Numbered from the stretch's first letter, positions 1-9,453 are shown. The stretch: DNA of 64,000 bases from Reyranella aquatilis (GCF_020880995.1 NZ_JAJISD010000004.1:186001-250000); one strand, 5' to 3'. Translations and numbers: made by a program. Notes: generated by a model from the letters alone, not told the origin.

Positions 1-877
1 GAACAAGTCCGCTGTCGAGGAGCTTCGCCTTGATGGCGTCGTTCTCGAGGACTTTTACGACCTCCCTGTTGAGGCGGTCCTGGATCGCTTCGGGCGTTCC
101 GGCGGGCGCGACCAGAGCCCACCAGCCGTCCATGACCGGCGGCGTGGCGAGGCCGCTTTCGGCGAAGGTCGGCACGTCGGGCAGCAGCAGGTAGCGCTTG
201 GCCGACGGCACGCCAACCGGGCGGACCTTGCCGGCACGGATCATGGCGAGCGACGCGGGCACGTCCGCCACCATGATCTGCACATGGCCGCTGATCAGGT
301 CGGCAAGACCGGGTGGCACCGACTTGTAGGGAACGTGCGTCATGTCGAGCTTGTGCGCGTTCTTGAAATGGCCGCCATAGGCGATGCCGCCGGTGTTGCC
401 GCTCGCGTAGTTGTACTTCCCGGGATTGGCCTTGATGAGCGCGACCAGCTCGCCCGCCGTCTTCGCCGGCACGTCGTTGTTGACCAGCAGGACGTAGTTC
501 ACCGACGCGACCAACGTGATGTAGGTCAGGTCCTTGACCGGATCGTAGCGCACGCCGCTCGTGAGGCCGCCCGGACTGGCGGCAAGGCCCGAGTTGGTCA
601 GCAGCCCGAGCGTGTATCCGTCGGGCGGCGACTGCACGACCAGCTCGGTGCCCAGCGTCGTGTTGTTGCCGGGTTTGTTCTCGATGACGATCGGCTGGCC
701 CAGCGCCTGCGTCAGGGGCTCGGCGAGGATGCGGGCGAGAATGTCGCTGCCGGAGCCAGGGCCGAACGGAACGATCAGCCTGATCGGCTTGCTGGGATAG
801 GGCTGCGCGGAAACGCCTCCCGCCTGCAGAAGAGACGCAGCCGCGGCCAGTATGGCGAACCAGCGAAAGAACCTCAT
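1..877 (-). CDS. Bug/TctC-family periplasmic solute receptor (3' end outside window)
   Basis: Extracytoplasmic solute-binding protein of the Bug (TctC) family, which captures small carboxylates or related solutes in the periplasm. The start at 877 opens with a signal peptide (MRFFRWFAILAAAAS, then A-rich up to VSAQ). It is followed by the family signatures PSKPIRLIVPFGPG, an IENKPG-type block, SPPDGYTLG and MTHVPYKSVPPGLADL. The frame runs off the left edge, so about the last 30 residues are missing. No TctA or TctB membrane subunit lies next to it, as is common for this over-expanded family, so the substrate cannot be read from context. The family call is certain; the ligand is unknown. Confidence 0.93.
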   Translation of the reverse strand, partial: MRFFRWFAILAAAASLLQAGGVSAQPYPSKPIRLIVPFGPGSGSDILARILAEPLTQALGQPIVIENKPGNNTTLGTELVVQSPPDGYTLGLLTNSGLAASPGGLTSGVRYDPVKDLTYITLVASVNYVLLVNNDVPAKTAGELVALIKANPGKYNYASGNTGGIAYGGHFKNAHKLDMTHVPYKSVPPGLADLISGHVQIMVADVPASLAMIRAGKVRPVGVPSAKRYLLLPDVPTFAESGLATPPVMDGWWALVAPAGTPEAIQDRLNREVVKVLENDAIKAKLLDSGLV

Positions 878-988
878 GCCTTCTTCCTCCCATTATTGTC
901 GTGTTTGTTGCTCTGCTTATACCATCGCCTCGACCTCGCGGGACCGATGACGGGCCTCAGTCGTTGATCACCTCCGTTGCCGTTCGAC

Positions 989-1753
989 CTACGTGAACCT
1001 GTACTGCCTCTGAAAGAACGCCGAATGCACGCCGCCGGCAGGCGGCCGGGCCGCGATGTGTTGCGTGACATGGGCGTCCGGGGAACCGTTGCCTGCCACC
1101 ATCAGGACGACATGATCCACAGGAATGGTTGCGAGGACCCGTTTCTCCAGCAATTCACCGAAGACGGCTTCCGGCTCGCCTTCCGGAACGGAAGTCCAGT
1201 AGCGCAGCGCGTTCAACATACTCCGCGTGCGAGCATCGTAGGCTTCGATGTCGCCGGCAACGTAGTGCGTTCCAAGCGTGCCGATCCGGGCAATGCAGAT
1301 GGGCTCGCCGGTCGCCGAGGGATCCTCGGCGCTGTGATCGGTGTGAAGCCCGTGGGGCTGGGGCACGGTGAACTTTCCGAAGGCGTAGTGTCCCTTGCGG
1401 TACCGCGCCGCTGGGAACAGGACCTCGATCATTCGATCGACGTCGGCGTTGTAGAGCCGTGCGTAACTGGCCATCTGATCGGACGGTCCATCCACGAACT
1501 TCCCAGCGAACCAGCCGTCGTCGACATACTCCGTTTGCACACCGTCGCATCGCCGCGCCTCTTCACCGATCGCTTCGACGGCGGCCTTGCCGAATCGCGC
1601 GATCGGAATAGGCAGGCGCGTCTGTGCCTCGCGGTCATTGAAATTCGAGTGCAACCGGTGGATGACGGACCATTGCTCGCGCGAGAGCGGCAAGGGTTGC
1701 AGAATCCTGAGCTTGGTTTCCAGCGCCGCCCACGCCTCGCCGAGCGTCGTCAT
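989..1753 (-). CDS. Hypothetical protein, possibly 2-oxoglutarate/Fe(II) oxygenase-like
   Basis: A 254-residue soluble protein with no signal peptide or membrane segment. I do not recognise the family with certainty. It carries an HTD triad in LHTDHS near residue 138 and a distal TQHIAARPPAGGVHS segment near the C-terminus. These could be the HxD...H iron ligands of a double-stranded beta-helix oxygenase, but that is a weak match. The start at 1753 lies 13 bases after the stop of the RTX gene on the same strand, so the two are probably cotranscribed. A role in modifying or handling the RTX product is speculation. An unrelated cupin-like or structural protein is equally possible. Confidence 0.72.
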   Translation of the reverse strand: MTTLGEAWAALETKLRILQPLPLSREQWSVIHRLHSNFNDREAQTRLPIPIARFGKAAVEAIGEEARRCDGVQTEYVDDGWFAGKFVDGPSDQMASYARLYNADVDRMIEVLFPAARYRKGHYAFGKFTVPQPHGLHTDHSAEDPSATGEPICIARIGTLGTHYVAGDIEAYDARTRSMLNALRYWTSVPEGEPEAVFGELLEKRVLATIPVDHVVLMVAGNGSPDAHVTQHIAARPPAGGVHSAFFQRQYRFT

Positions 1754-1766
1754 GCGGCCACGACAG

Positions 1767-3236
1767 TCAGACGATCAGGAAGTCGGACACGAGCAGAACC
1801 GGCGCTCCCGTGAGCGTCGCGAACTGCGAAGCGCCGCCGACCCCGGCGCCGTTGGTGTCGAAGAACAACGCCCCCGTGACCTGATTGTAGACGATCTGGG
1901 GACCGACACCGGTGGCCGTGCCGATGGCGAACTGGAGAGGATCGAGGGAGCCCAGCGACAAACCGATGAAGTAGCTGCTCTGGTCGATCTCGATGCGGTC
2001 CGAACCGGAAACGAAGTCCGCAATCGCATCGCGGTTGGTGTTGCCGCCGAACGGCGAATCGAAGACGAACGTGTCGTTGCCGGCACCGCCGGCAAGTTGA
2101 TCGGTATCGGCGCCCCCGTTCAGTCGATCGGCACCGTCGCCACCCTCGAGCGTGTCGCGCCCACTGCCGGCCGCCAGAACGTCATCTCCATCGCCTCCCC
2201 TCAGCGCGTCGCTGAAGCTGGAGCCGAACAGTACGTCGTCGTTCACCGATCCGGTGATACTGATCCTCGACGTCAGGCCGGCGTCGCGGATTTCGACCGA
2301 GTTCTGGCCGCTGATGCCCGTAGTGAAGTCAAGCGTCCCCCCGGCGTCGCGAAGCGAGATCGAGATCCGAGTGTCAGGGGCGGCCAGATCGGCCGTGTAG
2401 GCGGCGAACGATGCGAACTGGGCGACCGACCCGCTTACGAAGCCATAGTAGGTGTCGAGGGTCTCTACCTGTCGCAGCACGAACTGCCCGAGATCGGCCG
2501 AACGGACGGTGTCGTCTCCCAGCCCTCCGAACACGACGCCGGTGCTCGTACTGGTCCCATCCAGCCTGATCGTATCGTTGCCCTCGCCGCCATTGATGGT
2601 GGCGCTCGCGCCGGTCGTGCTGATCAAATCGTCGCCTTCGCGACCGTGAAGCAGGTCGTTGCCCGTCTCGCCGTCGAGCGTGTCGTCACCGGAATTGCCG
2701 AAGATCCGGTTGTCCTGATCGTTCCCGCTGAGCGTCCGCCCGGTCGATCCGGCGACCCGCAGGCTTTCGATTTCCACGCCATCGGCCAGGAAGAAGTTCG
2801 TTGAACTGTAGAGGATGTCGGTACCGCCGCCCGCACCCTCCACGATCACGTCGCCAAGGTCGTCGATGAGATAAACGTCGTCGCCGTCACCTCCCACCAG
2901 CATGTCCAGCCCGGCGCCTCCGTTCAGGACGTCATTGCCCGACCCGCCCTCGAGCGTATCGTTGCCATCGCCACCGAAGATCTGGTTATCGAGCTCGTTG
3001 CCCGTCAGCGTGAGGGCGGTTGCGAGCAAGGCCCGCAGATATTCGATCTCCTCGCCGGCCGCCAACTGGTAGCTGGCGCGGGCATAGACCGTGTCGGTTC
3101 CACCGCCGGGCAACTCCACCACCTGATCGCCGGCCTGGTCGACGAAGTAGAAGTCGTCGCCGGGTCCGCCGATCAGCGTGTCGAGGCCGGTGAAGCTGTA
3201 CAACCGATCGCTGCCGTTCGTCCCTGTCTTGATCAT
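1767..3236 (-). CDS. RTX (hemolysin-type calcium-binding) beta-roll protein
   Basis: A 489-residue secreted protein built from glycine/aspartate-rich nonapeptides of the GGxGxDxUx type. Examples are GGPGDDFYF near residue 23, GGDGNDTLEGGSGNDVL near 88, GGEGNDTI near 215 and GGDGDDVLAAGSGRDTLEGG near 350. Such repeats bind calcium and fold as beta-rolls after export. There is no N-terminal signal peptide. The C-terminus has the usual RTX capping block (GNDTFVFDS, then IADFVSGSDRIEID) and ends in a hydrophobic SDFLIV tail, typical of type I secretion substrates. No ABC exporter or membrane-fusion gene lies in the window, so the exporter must be elsewhere. No enzymatic domain is visible between the repeats; an adhesin or surface-layer role is plausible. 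Confidence 0.92.
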   Translation of the reverse strand: MIKTGTNGSDRLYSFTGLDTLIGGPGDDFYFVDQAGDQVVELPGGGTDTVYARASYQLAAGEEIEYLRALLATALTLTGNELDNQIFGGDGNDTLEGGSGNDVLNGGAGLDMLVGGDGDDVYLIDDLGDVIVEGAGGGTDILYSSTNFFLADGVEIESLRVAGSTGRTLSGNDQDNRIFGNSGDDTLDGETGNDLLHGREGDDLISTTGASATINGGEGNDTIRLDGTSTSTGVVFGGLGDDTVRSADLGQFVLRQVETLDTYYGFVSGSVAQFASFAAYTADLAAPDTRISISLRDAGGTLDFTTGISGQNSVEIRDAGLTSRISITGSVNDDVLFGSSFSDALRGGDGDDVLAAGSGRDTLEGGDGADRLNGGADTDQLAGGAGNDTFVFDSPFGGNTNRDAIADFVSGSDRIEIDQSSYFIGLSLGSLDPLQFAIGTATGVGPQIVYNQVTGALFFDTNGAGVGGASQFATLTGAPVLLVSDFLIV

Positions 3237-3277
3237 GCGAAAAGGCTAACACGATTCCAGGGGCACGACCGCTGCAC

Positions 3278-3305
3278 AAAAAAGAGAGGGCCTGCGGCCC
3301 TCTCT
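3278..3305 (-). terminator. Rho-independent terminator
   Basis: A perfect 10-bp stem (AGAGAGGGCC / GGCCCTCTCT) with a 3-base loop lies just past the stop of the 332-residue membrane protein gene. On the minus strand the stem is followed directly by a run of T residues (the A run at 3278-3283). It is the clearest intrinsic terminator in the window and separates the membrane-protein unit from the RTX gene. Confidence 0.9.
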
Positions 3306-3325
3306 TCGATGCACAGGGTTGATGC

Positions 3326-4324
3326 TTACCAGAAGCGCGTCGAGCCGAGGAACGAAACCGACGTCCGCTCGTCGCGATGGCGAGCCCCGAGGGCCGCACC
3401 GGCGCAGGCCGCCGCACAGCCGATCGCCAGGGTCGCCGCGGCCAGGAAAGCCGCGATGATCGCCGTCTTGCGAGCCGCCTCCGCGGCGTCGCGGGCCTTC
3501 TGCTCGGCGGCCTTCAGATCGGCATACGTCTCGTCGACGCGCTTCTCGGCTTCCGCCTGCGGCAGGCCGGTCTGCTCTGACACGATCCGGGCGAGGTAGG
3601 TGCGATCGCGCGCGTCGAGCTGCGGGTTGGTGAGACCGGCGGCGAAGACGCGGGCAATCGGCGCCTCGAGGTCGGCACGCGAACGGGGCGTGGCCTGAGC
3701 CGGCAGGCGGACCGGGGTTGCGCCGGGCACGGCCGCATCGGTCGGTGCATTGGTCGCAGGCGCGGCCTGGCCCGGAGCGGCCGCAGGAGCCGGCGCCAGC
3801 AGGCGATCGATCGCATAGTCGGTCGGACGCAGCGAGAGCTGGCCCAGTGCGGGGTTGGAAGCGGCGCCGGCCGTGCCGGCGGCGGCGATGGCGGTGGTCG
3901 CCTTGCCCGCAGCCGATACGACGGCGCCCACGCCCGATGCGGCCAGCACGGTGCCCAGCAGAACACCCAGCGACCAGACGCCGAAGCCGTGCGCGCCGTC
4001 GCGGAAATGCATCTCGACTTCGTCGCTGGTGCGCCACGGGGTGCGCAGACGTCCGGCGATGTAGCCGCCCGCCGCGAAGCTCGAAACCATGACGAGGGCG
4101 AGATAGACGGCGGCCAGGATGGCCGCGCCCTTGGCCGAGATTCCCGCATAGGGATACGGCGACACCACGCTCAGCCCAAGCGCCGAGCCGAAGGCCAGAA
4201 GGACGATGGACATCGCCGCGGCGCCGAGGGCGCCCAGAATGACGGGACCCCAATCGAGATATCGCTGGGGGGCGTTATCGACGGGAATTGCTGCGGGAAC
4301 CGCAGGGGTGGTGGCGAGGGCCAT
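3326..4324 (-). CDS. Hypothetical membrane protein, Ala-rich
   Basis: A 332-residue inner-membrane protein of unknown function. Four hydrophobic stretches are visible: around residues 28-52 and 68-88, near 113-135 in GVWSLGVLLGTVLAASGVG, and a C-terminal one in AIIAAFLAAATLAIGCAAAC. Between the third and fourth lies a Pro/Ala-rich linker, then a charged helical region (residues about 215-285, rich in R, D, E and K). The start at 4324 has a good Shine-Dalgarno (TAGGAG) that overlaps the stop codon of the preceding 24-residue peptide, implying translational coupling. Similar proteins of unknown role occur in other alphaproteobacteria, to my recollection. No domain with a defined function is seen. 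Confidence 0.85.
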   Translation of the reverse strand: MALATTPAVPAAIPVDNAPQRYLDWGPVILGALGAAAMSIVLLAFGSALGLSVVSPYPYAGISAKGAAILAAVYLALVMVSSFAAGGYIAGRLRTPWRTSDEVEMHFRDGAHGFGVWSLGVLLGTVLAASGVGAVVSAAGKATTAIAAAGTAGAASNPALGQLSLRPTDYAIDRLLAPAPAAAPGQAAPATNAPTDAAVPGATPVRLPAQATPRSRADLEAPIARVFAAGLTNPQLDARDRTYLARIVSEQTGLPQAEAEKRVDETYADLKAAEQKARDAAEAARKTAIIAAFLAAATLAIGCAAACAGAALGARHRDERTSVSFLGSTRFW

Positions 4325-4335
4325 AGGTCGTGCTC

Positions 4336-4410
4336 CTACCGGAGTCCGAGAAACGACAGGACGAACATGACGACGACGACCAGACCGACCAGATAGATGA
4401 TGCCATTCAT
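4336..4410 (-). CDS. 24-residue single-pass membrane peptide
   Basis: A tiny open frame, MNGIIYLVGL followed by VVVVMFVLSFLGLR, that is almost entirely one transmembrane helix ending in a basic residue. It has a strong ribosome-binding site (GAGGAGATACATC before the ATG). Its TAG stop is embedded in the Shine-Dalgarno of the downstream 332-residue membrane protein 11 bases later. Both facts argue for a genuine, translated leader or partner peptide rather than a chance frame. I believe similar short membrane peptides occur in Rhizobiales genomes, but cannot verify that here. Function unknown: it may assist insertion or regulation of the downstream protein. Confidence 0.7.
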   Translation of the reverse strand: MNGIIYLVGLVVVVMFVLSFLGLR

Positions 4411-4704
4411 GATGTATCTCCTCAGTTGAGGAGCGGAACGGCCCTCCGCCATAAGAGTTCCACAGTCACGCGCGTGCGAGGCGCGACCGTCCGGAAGCGA
4501 TCGATCGAAGAGTTCCCGCGGGCCGGGCGCCACTCCGGCTGACCATGTTCGCGACCTACGCACCGTGAGGTCATGGTCGCTGCGCCGCTTGCGACGAGGT
4601 TCCCCGATTCGTCCTCCGCCTGGGTTCCGCCCCGCGAGGCACTGCACGTAGCCTGCGGCCGCTGCCCGCGGTTAGAGTGCCGGACGAAATCGGATGGATA
4701 CGAA

Positions 4705-6423
4705 ATGAAGAAAGACAGCAGCACCTTCTGGAAGAAGTCCCGCGTCGAGCTTCGGGCCGCCGGCTTCGAGCCCGACAGCACGGCGAATTCGACCGCCGTC
4801 GTCACGATCGCCAGCGCCTATACCAACGCCCATCGCTGCAACAACCGCGTGCGCACGATCACCGACCTGCTGGTCGAGTTGCTGGCAGAGCGCGGCGGCA
4901 ACGGGCTGATCGTCGGCGCGCCCGCCGTGTCCGACGCGCTGACGCAAGGGACACCCACCGCCGGTTACAGTCTCGTGTCACGCGACGTCGTCGCCGACTG
5001 TTTCGAGATCGGCCACTACGCCCATCACGGCGATGCGATGATCGTCATTTCCGGCTGCGACAAGACAGGCGCCGCGGCGCTGATGCCACTCGCGCGGACC
5101 AACGCCTTCGGCCTCGTCCTCTATCCCGGCACCAGCTCGCCCGGCCGCGTCTCCTTCGGCGCCTGGGCCGCCAAGGGCAACAACCTCACCATCATGGACT
5201 ATGTCGAGGGCCGCGCCGCCAACGAGGCGGGGCGCATCTCGGGCGAGGAACTGCTCGAGCTCGAAAGCAACGTCATGCCGGGCAGCGGCACCTGCGGCGC
5301 GATGTTCACCGCCAACACGATGAGCACCATCGCCGAGGCGATGGGCATGATGCTGCCACGCGGCGCCTCGCATCCCGCCGACTACAAAGCCGGCAGCGAC
5401 ATTCATGCCGATGTGCGCGCCCAGGCGAAGGCCTCGGTCGATGCGCTCTATGCGCTGATGGCGGCCGGGATCCGGCCGCGCGACATCATGACGGAGAAGG
5501 CCTTCGAGAACGCCATTGCGACAGTCTATGCAATGGGGGGCTCGACCAACATGTATCTCCACCTGCTGGCCGTCGCCCGCGAGGCGCAGGTGCCGATCAC
5601 GATCGAGCGCATCCAGCAGGTCGGCGAGAAGGTGCCGCTGATCTGCAATCTGCAGCCGCACGGACCCTATGCAATGGTGAGCCTGCACGAGATCGGCGGC
5701 GTGCCCATCGTAATGAAGGAGCTGCTGCGCAACGGCTTCCTGCACGGCGACGTCATGACGGTGACGGGCAAGACGCTGGCGGAGAACCTCGCCTCGGTCC
5801 CGACGCTGGAGGAGATCGGCCGGCAGGACATCGTCCTGCCGGTGTCGAAGCCCGCGGCGCCGGCGAACAACCATATCAGCGTGCTGAAGGGCAACCTTGC
5901 ACCGGAGAGCTGCCTGCTGAAGCTCAGCGGCAAGACGCTCGAAAAGGGCGAGTTCCGCGGCACCGCGCGCGTGTTCGAGTCGGAGGCCGACACGATGAAG
6001 GCCATCCGCGCCGGCGAGATCGTGCCGGGCAACGTCGTCGTGGTGCGCAATGTCGGCCCCGTTGGCGGCCCCGGCATGCCGGAGATGGTGATGCTGACCA
6101 TCCAGCTTCAGGGCCGCGGGCTGGGCGAGGACGTGGCGCTGATCACCGACGGCCGCTTCTCAGGCGTCAGCCATGGCATCCTGATCGGCCACATCTCGCC
6201 CGAGGCCGCGCGCGGCGGCCCGATCGCGGCGGTGCGCGACGGCGACACGATCGTCATCGATCCCAACGCTCGCACGCTCAATCTGGAAATCCCGGACGAA
6301 GAACTCGCCCGCCGCATGGCCGACTGGCGCCCGCCCGCCGCCGCCGACCGTCCCCAACCCGGCTCCGTGCACGACAAGTACACGAAGCTGGTCTCGTCGG
6401 CCCACTACGGGTGCGTGGTGTAG
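4705..6423 (+). CDS. IlvD/Edd-family dehydratase (dihydroxy-acid or sugar-acid dehydratase)
   Basis: A 572-residue iron-sulfur dehydratase. The family removes water from 2,3-dihydroxy acids: dihydroxyisovalerate in branched-chain amino acid synthesis (IlvD), or aldonic acids such as arabonate, xylonate or phosphogluconate. Three cysteines sit where cluster ligands are expected: C45 in AHRCNN, C118 in SGCDKTG and C197 in GSGTCGAMFTANT. The C-terminal DGRFSGVSHG and GHISPEAARGGPIA blocks are also conserved. The SGVSHG and SSAHYGCVV variants differ from classical IlvD, and no ilv genes are nearby, so a sugar-acid or catabolic dehydratase is as likely as IlvD. The start at 4705 (MKKDSSTFWKKSR) was chosen because the upstream in-frame sequence does not look coding. 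Confidence 0.9.
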   Translation: MKKDSSTFWKKSRVELRAAGFEPDSTANSTAVVTIASAYTNAHRCNNRVRTITDLLVELLAERGGNGLIVGAPAVSDALTQGTPTAGYSLVSRDVVADCFEIGHYAHHGDAMIVISGCDKTGAAALMPLARTNAFGLVLYPGTSSPGRVSFGAWAAKGNNLTIMDYVEGRAANEAGRISGEELLELESNVMPGSGTCGAMFTANTMSTIAEAMGMMLPRGASHPADYKAGSDIHADVRAQAKASVDALYALMAAGIRPRDIMTEKAFENAIATVYAMGGSTNMYLHLLAVAREAQVPITIERIQQVGEKVPLICNLQPHGPYAMVSLHEIGGVPIVMKELLRNGFLHGDVMTVTGKTLAENLASVPTLEEIGRQDIVLPVSKPAAPANNHISVLKGNLAPESCLLKLSGKTLEKGEFRGTARVFESEADTMKAIRAGEIVPGNVVVVRNVGPVGGPGMPEMVMLTIQLQGRGLGEDVALITDGRFSGVSHGILIGHISPEAARGGPIAAVRDGDTIVIDPNARTLNLEIPDEELARRMADWRPPAAADRPQPGSVHDKYTKLVSSAHYGCVV

Positions 6424-6428
6424 TCCAG

Positions 6429-6502
6429 GGAGCGCGCAACTCCAGTTGCGCTCATCTCCTGCTCATCGACAATATTTGAGCGCAACTGGAGTTGCGCGCT
6501 CC
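6429..6502. repeat. Perfect 26-bp inverted repeat between convergent genes
   Basis: The left arm (6429-6454) and right arm (6477-6502) are exact reverse complements, separated by 22 bases. Each arm is itself a near-palindrome (GCGCAACT-CC-AGTTGCGC), so the element is a nested dyad able to form one long hairpin or two short ones. It lies between the convergent dehydratase and rutA genes. With no T-run it is not a classical terminator. A REP-like mobile palindrome, or a factor-independent bidirectional stop, fits better. Confidence 0.85.
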
Positions 6503-6522
6503 GATGAGGTGGCTGACCGGCG

Positions 6523-7602
<1,080 letters not shown>

Positions 7603-7611
7603 GGTGCACCT

Positions 7612-7649
7612 GCCCTTGCTGCCGACCCGTGGGGAAAGGCAGCAAGGGC
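7612..7649 (-). promoter_or_regulatory. Stem-loop in the rutA leader
   Basis: Perfect 12-bp arms (GGCAGCAAGGGC on the minus strand, pairing across a 14-base loop) end only 9 bases before the rutA ATG. The downstream arm contains AAGGG, the best candidate Shine-Dalgarno for rutA, so the hairpin could mask it. No T-run follows, arguing against simple termination. It may set the rutA:aldolase ratio or stabilise processed mRNA. Confidence 0.65.
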
Positions 7650-7660
7650 CGTGCCAGCGA

Positions 7661-8452
7661 TCAGGCGTCGACGTCGGGATAGCGGCGCTTCGCACGGCGC
7701 ATGAAACCCGCGAAGATGTCGTCGTAGGGCGTCTTCTCGTGCGCATCGGCCAGCTTGGTCAGGCCCTTCAGCACGACCTGTTCCTCGGCCGGCATCTCCG
7801 ACATGATCTTCTCGGAGATCGGCTGGACGCCGGCCGGATTTGCCAGCGCGCGCACCTGGATGCTGCAGGCCTTCTCGAAGAAATAGAAGTAGAAGAAGGC
7901 CTCGCCCATGGTTGCACCGACACTCAGCGTACCGTGGTTCTTCAGGATCAGCACGCGGCCGTCCGGGCCCAGCGCCTTGGCCGAGGCCTCGCCCTCGCCC
8001 GGCAGCACGACGATGCCGTCATAGTCGAGGTAGCGGACCTTGGGATAGACCATCGCGCCGTCCTGGGTCAGCGGCTGGAAACCGCCCTTCATGGCGCCGA
8101 CCGCCGCGCCGTCCAGCGTATGGGCATGGATGATCGCGTTGACGTGCGGCGAGGTGAACATGATGCCCGAGTGCAGGTTGAAGCCGGCCTGGTTCAGTTC
8201 GTAGCCATTCTCGGTCAGGATCCTGCGGTTCTTGTCGACCTTCACGAGGCTCGACGCGGTGATCTCGTCGAAGGCGAGACCGAACGGGTTGAGCAGCAGC
8301 GCGTCGGGCTCGCCCGGCACGCGTGCGGAGATGTGACCGAAAATCGACAACTCGTAGCCCATCTCGAAGGCGGCGCGATAGGCCGAGGCGAGTTGCACGC
8401 GGACAGCCCATTCCGCCTCCGAAACCTTGCCCTTGAGGCTGACGATACTCAT
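7661..8452 (-). CDS. Class II aldolase/adducin-family protein
   Basis: A 263-residue zinc-dependent class II aldolase/adducin-type protein. The family includes fuculose- and ribulose-phosphate aldolases, decarboxylases and hydrolases. Expected features are the [14 protein letters not shown] opening, the IIHAHT motif around residue 107 carrying the metal histidines, and a third ligand in [10 protein letters not shown] near residue 175. The start at 8452 follows an AGGAG ribosome-binding site. The gene lies upstream of rutA on the same strand and is divergent from the dioxygenase at 8633, sharing a 180-bp control region. The exact reaction cannot be assigned. Confidence 0.88.
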   Translation of the reverse strand: MSIVSLKGKVSEAEWAVRVQLASAYRAAFEMGYELSIFGHISARVPGEPDALLLNPFGLAFDEITASSLVKVDKNRRILTENGYELNQAGFNLHSGIMFTSPHVNAIIHAHTLDGAAVGAMKGGFQPLTQDGAMVYPKVRYLDYDGIVVLPGEGEASAKALGPDGRVLILKNHGTLSVGATMGEAFFYFYFFEKACSIQVRALANPAGVQPISEKIMSEMPAEEQVVLKGLTKLADAHEKTPYDDIFAGFMRRAKRRYPDVDA

Positions 8453-8550
8453 TGGATACTCCTGATTGGCGAGCGGGCTGAGCGTTGCTCTTAGCGACGC
8501 ATCATTCCGGCTGCAAACGATGACGCAAAGCCGCATCCCACGACGGCGTA

Positions 8551-8566
8551 TGGCACGTTTCCTGCT
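8551..8566 (+). promoter_or_regulatory. Candidate sigma-54 (-24/-12) promoter
   Basis: TGGCACG-N4-CTGCT matches the RpoN consensus TGGCACG-N4-TTGCW at all but one conserved base. The invariant GG and GC are exactly ten bases apart. It points toward the PhyH dioxygenase, ABC transporter and HutC operon. Sigma-54 promoters commonly control nitrogen-scavenging genes, which suits the rutA and transporter context. Transcription would start near 8577, inside the adjacent dyad. Confidence 0.5.
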
Positions 8567-8586
8567 GTCTAAACTTGTATAGACAG
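8565..8586. promoter_or_regulatory. Candidate GntR/HutC operator dyad
   Basis: CTGTCT-N10-AGACAG is a perfect 6-bp dyad. Its right half contains TGTATAGACA, close to the TGTA-N2-TACA core I associate with HutC-type repressors. A HutC-family gene closes the operon that begins just downstream. The dyad overlaps the expected start of the sigma-54-like promoter, a natural position for repression. Confidence 0.45.
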
Positions 8587-8632
8587 GCTATTGGACAAGC
8601 CTTCGGGGGATCGAGCTGTGGGGACAGCCGTG

Positions 8633-9430
8633 ATGGAGAATTTGCCGACCGACGCGCTGGTCGCTGACTACGAGCGAGACGGCGTGATCGTGCTGCGGGA
8701 TGTCTTTTCGCAATGGATCGAACCGTTGCGGAAGGGAATTACAAGCCTGATGGCAGACCCCAGCCCGCTCGAACGAACGGTTCGCCCTGCCGACGGCTCC
8801 GCGCCCTTCTTCCAGGACTTGTGCAACTGGCAGCGCATCCCTGAGTTCGAGTCGTTCGTCTTCAAGTCGCCGGCGGCCCGGATCGCCGCGCGCCTGATGG
8901 GCTCCCGCACCGCCCGCTTCTTTCACGACCATGTGCTCGTGAAGCAACCGGGCGGCAGCACCGTCACCCCGTGGCACCAGGATCAGCCCTACTATTTCGT
9001 CGAGGGCCGGCAGAGCGTCAGCTTCTGGATCCCGCTCGATCCGGTACCGCGCGATGTCGTGATGGAGTGCATCAAAGGCTCGCATGACTGGGGCAAGGGT
9101 TTCCGGCCGATGCGCTTCGACGGCACGCGGCTCTACGCCAACGACGATTTCGAGGTGATGCCGGACATCGAGGCGCTGCGCCCCACGCTCGACATCGCGG
9201 GCTGGGACATGCAGCCGGGCGACGCCATCGCCTTCAACTTCCGCACCGTGCACGGCGCGCCGGGCAACCCGTCGGCGCGCTCCCGTCGCGTCTTCTCGGC
9301 GCGCTGGGTCGGCGACGACGCGGTCTTCGCCAAACGGGCCGGGCGAACCTCACCGCCCTTCCCCGATCTCGAATTCAAGCACGGTGCGCCGTTCGACGCC
9401 CCGATGTTTCCCGTCGTCTATCGTTCCTAA
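8633..9430 (+). CDS. Phytanoyl-CoA dioxygenase (PhyH) family protein
   Basis: A 265-residue non-haem Fe(II)/2-oxoglutarate-dependent oxygenase. The iron triad is visible as the HxD in TPWHQDQPYYF and the distal histidine in FRTVHGAPGN. Further family blocks are PGGSTVTPWHQD, SFWIPLDPV and SRRVFSARWVGDD. Members hydroxylate lipids, amino acids, ectoine or aminophosphonates; the substrate here is unknown. An in-frame TTG at 8591 would add 14 residues that look non-conserved, so the ATG at 8633 is preferred. It heads a rightward run with an ABC transporter and a HutC-type regulator, 23 bases before the receptor gene, suggesting it oxidises the imported compound. Confidence 0.88.
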   Translation: MENLPTDALVADYERDGVIVLRDVFSQWIEPLRKGITSLMADPSPLERTVRPADGSAPFFQDLCNWQRIPEFESFVFKSPAARIAARLMGSRTARFFHDHVLVKQPGGSTVTPWHQDQPYYFVEGRQSVSFWIPLDPVPRDVVMECIKGSHDWGKGFRPMRFDGTRLYANDDFEVMPDIEALRPTLDIAGWDMQPGDAIAFNFRTVHGAPGNPSARSRRVFSARWVGDDAVFAKRAGRTSPPFPDLEFKHGAPFDAPMFPVVYRS

Positions 9431-9453
9431 CAGTCACAGCAGGAGCTTCATCA

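Noticed and set aside
4677-6479. 600-codon frame in another frame of the dehydratase gene
   Set aside because: Arg- and His-dominated text without any domain; the dehydratase frame has conserved cysteines and blocks throughout.
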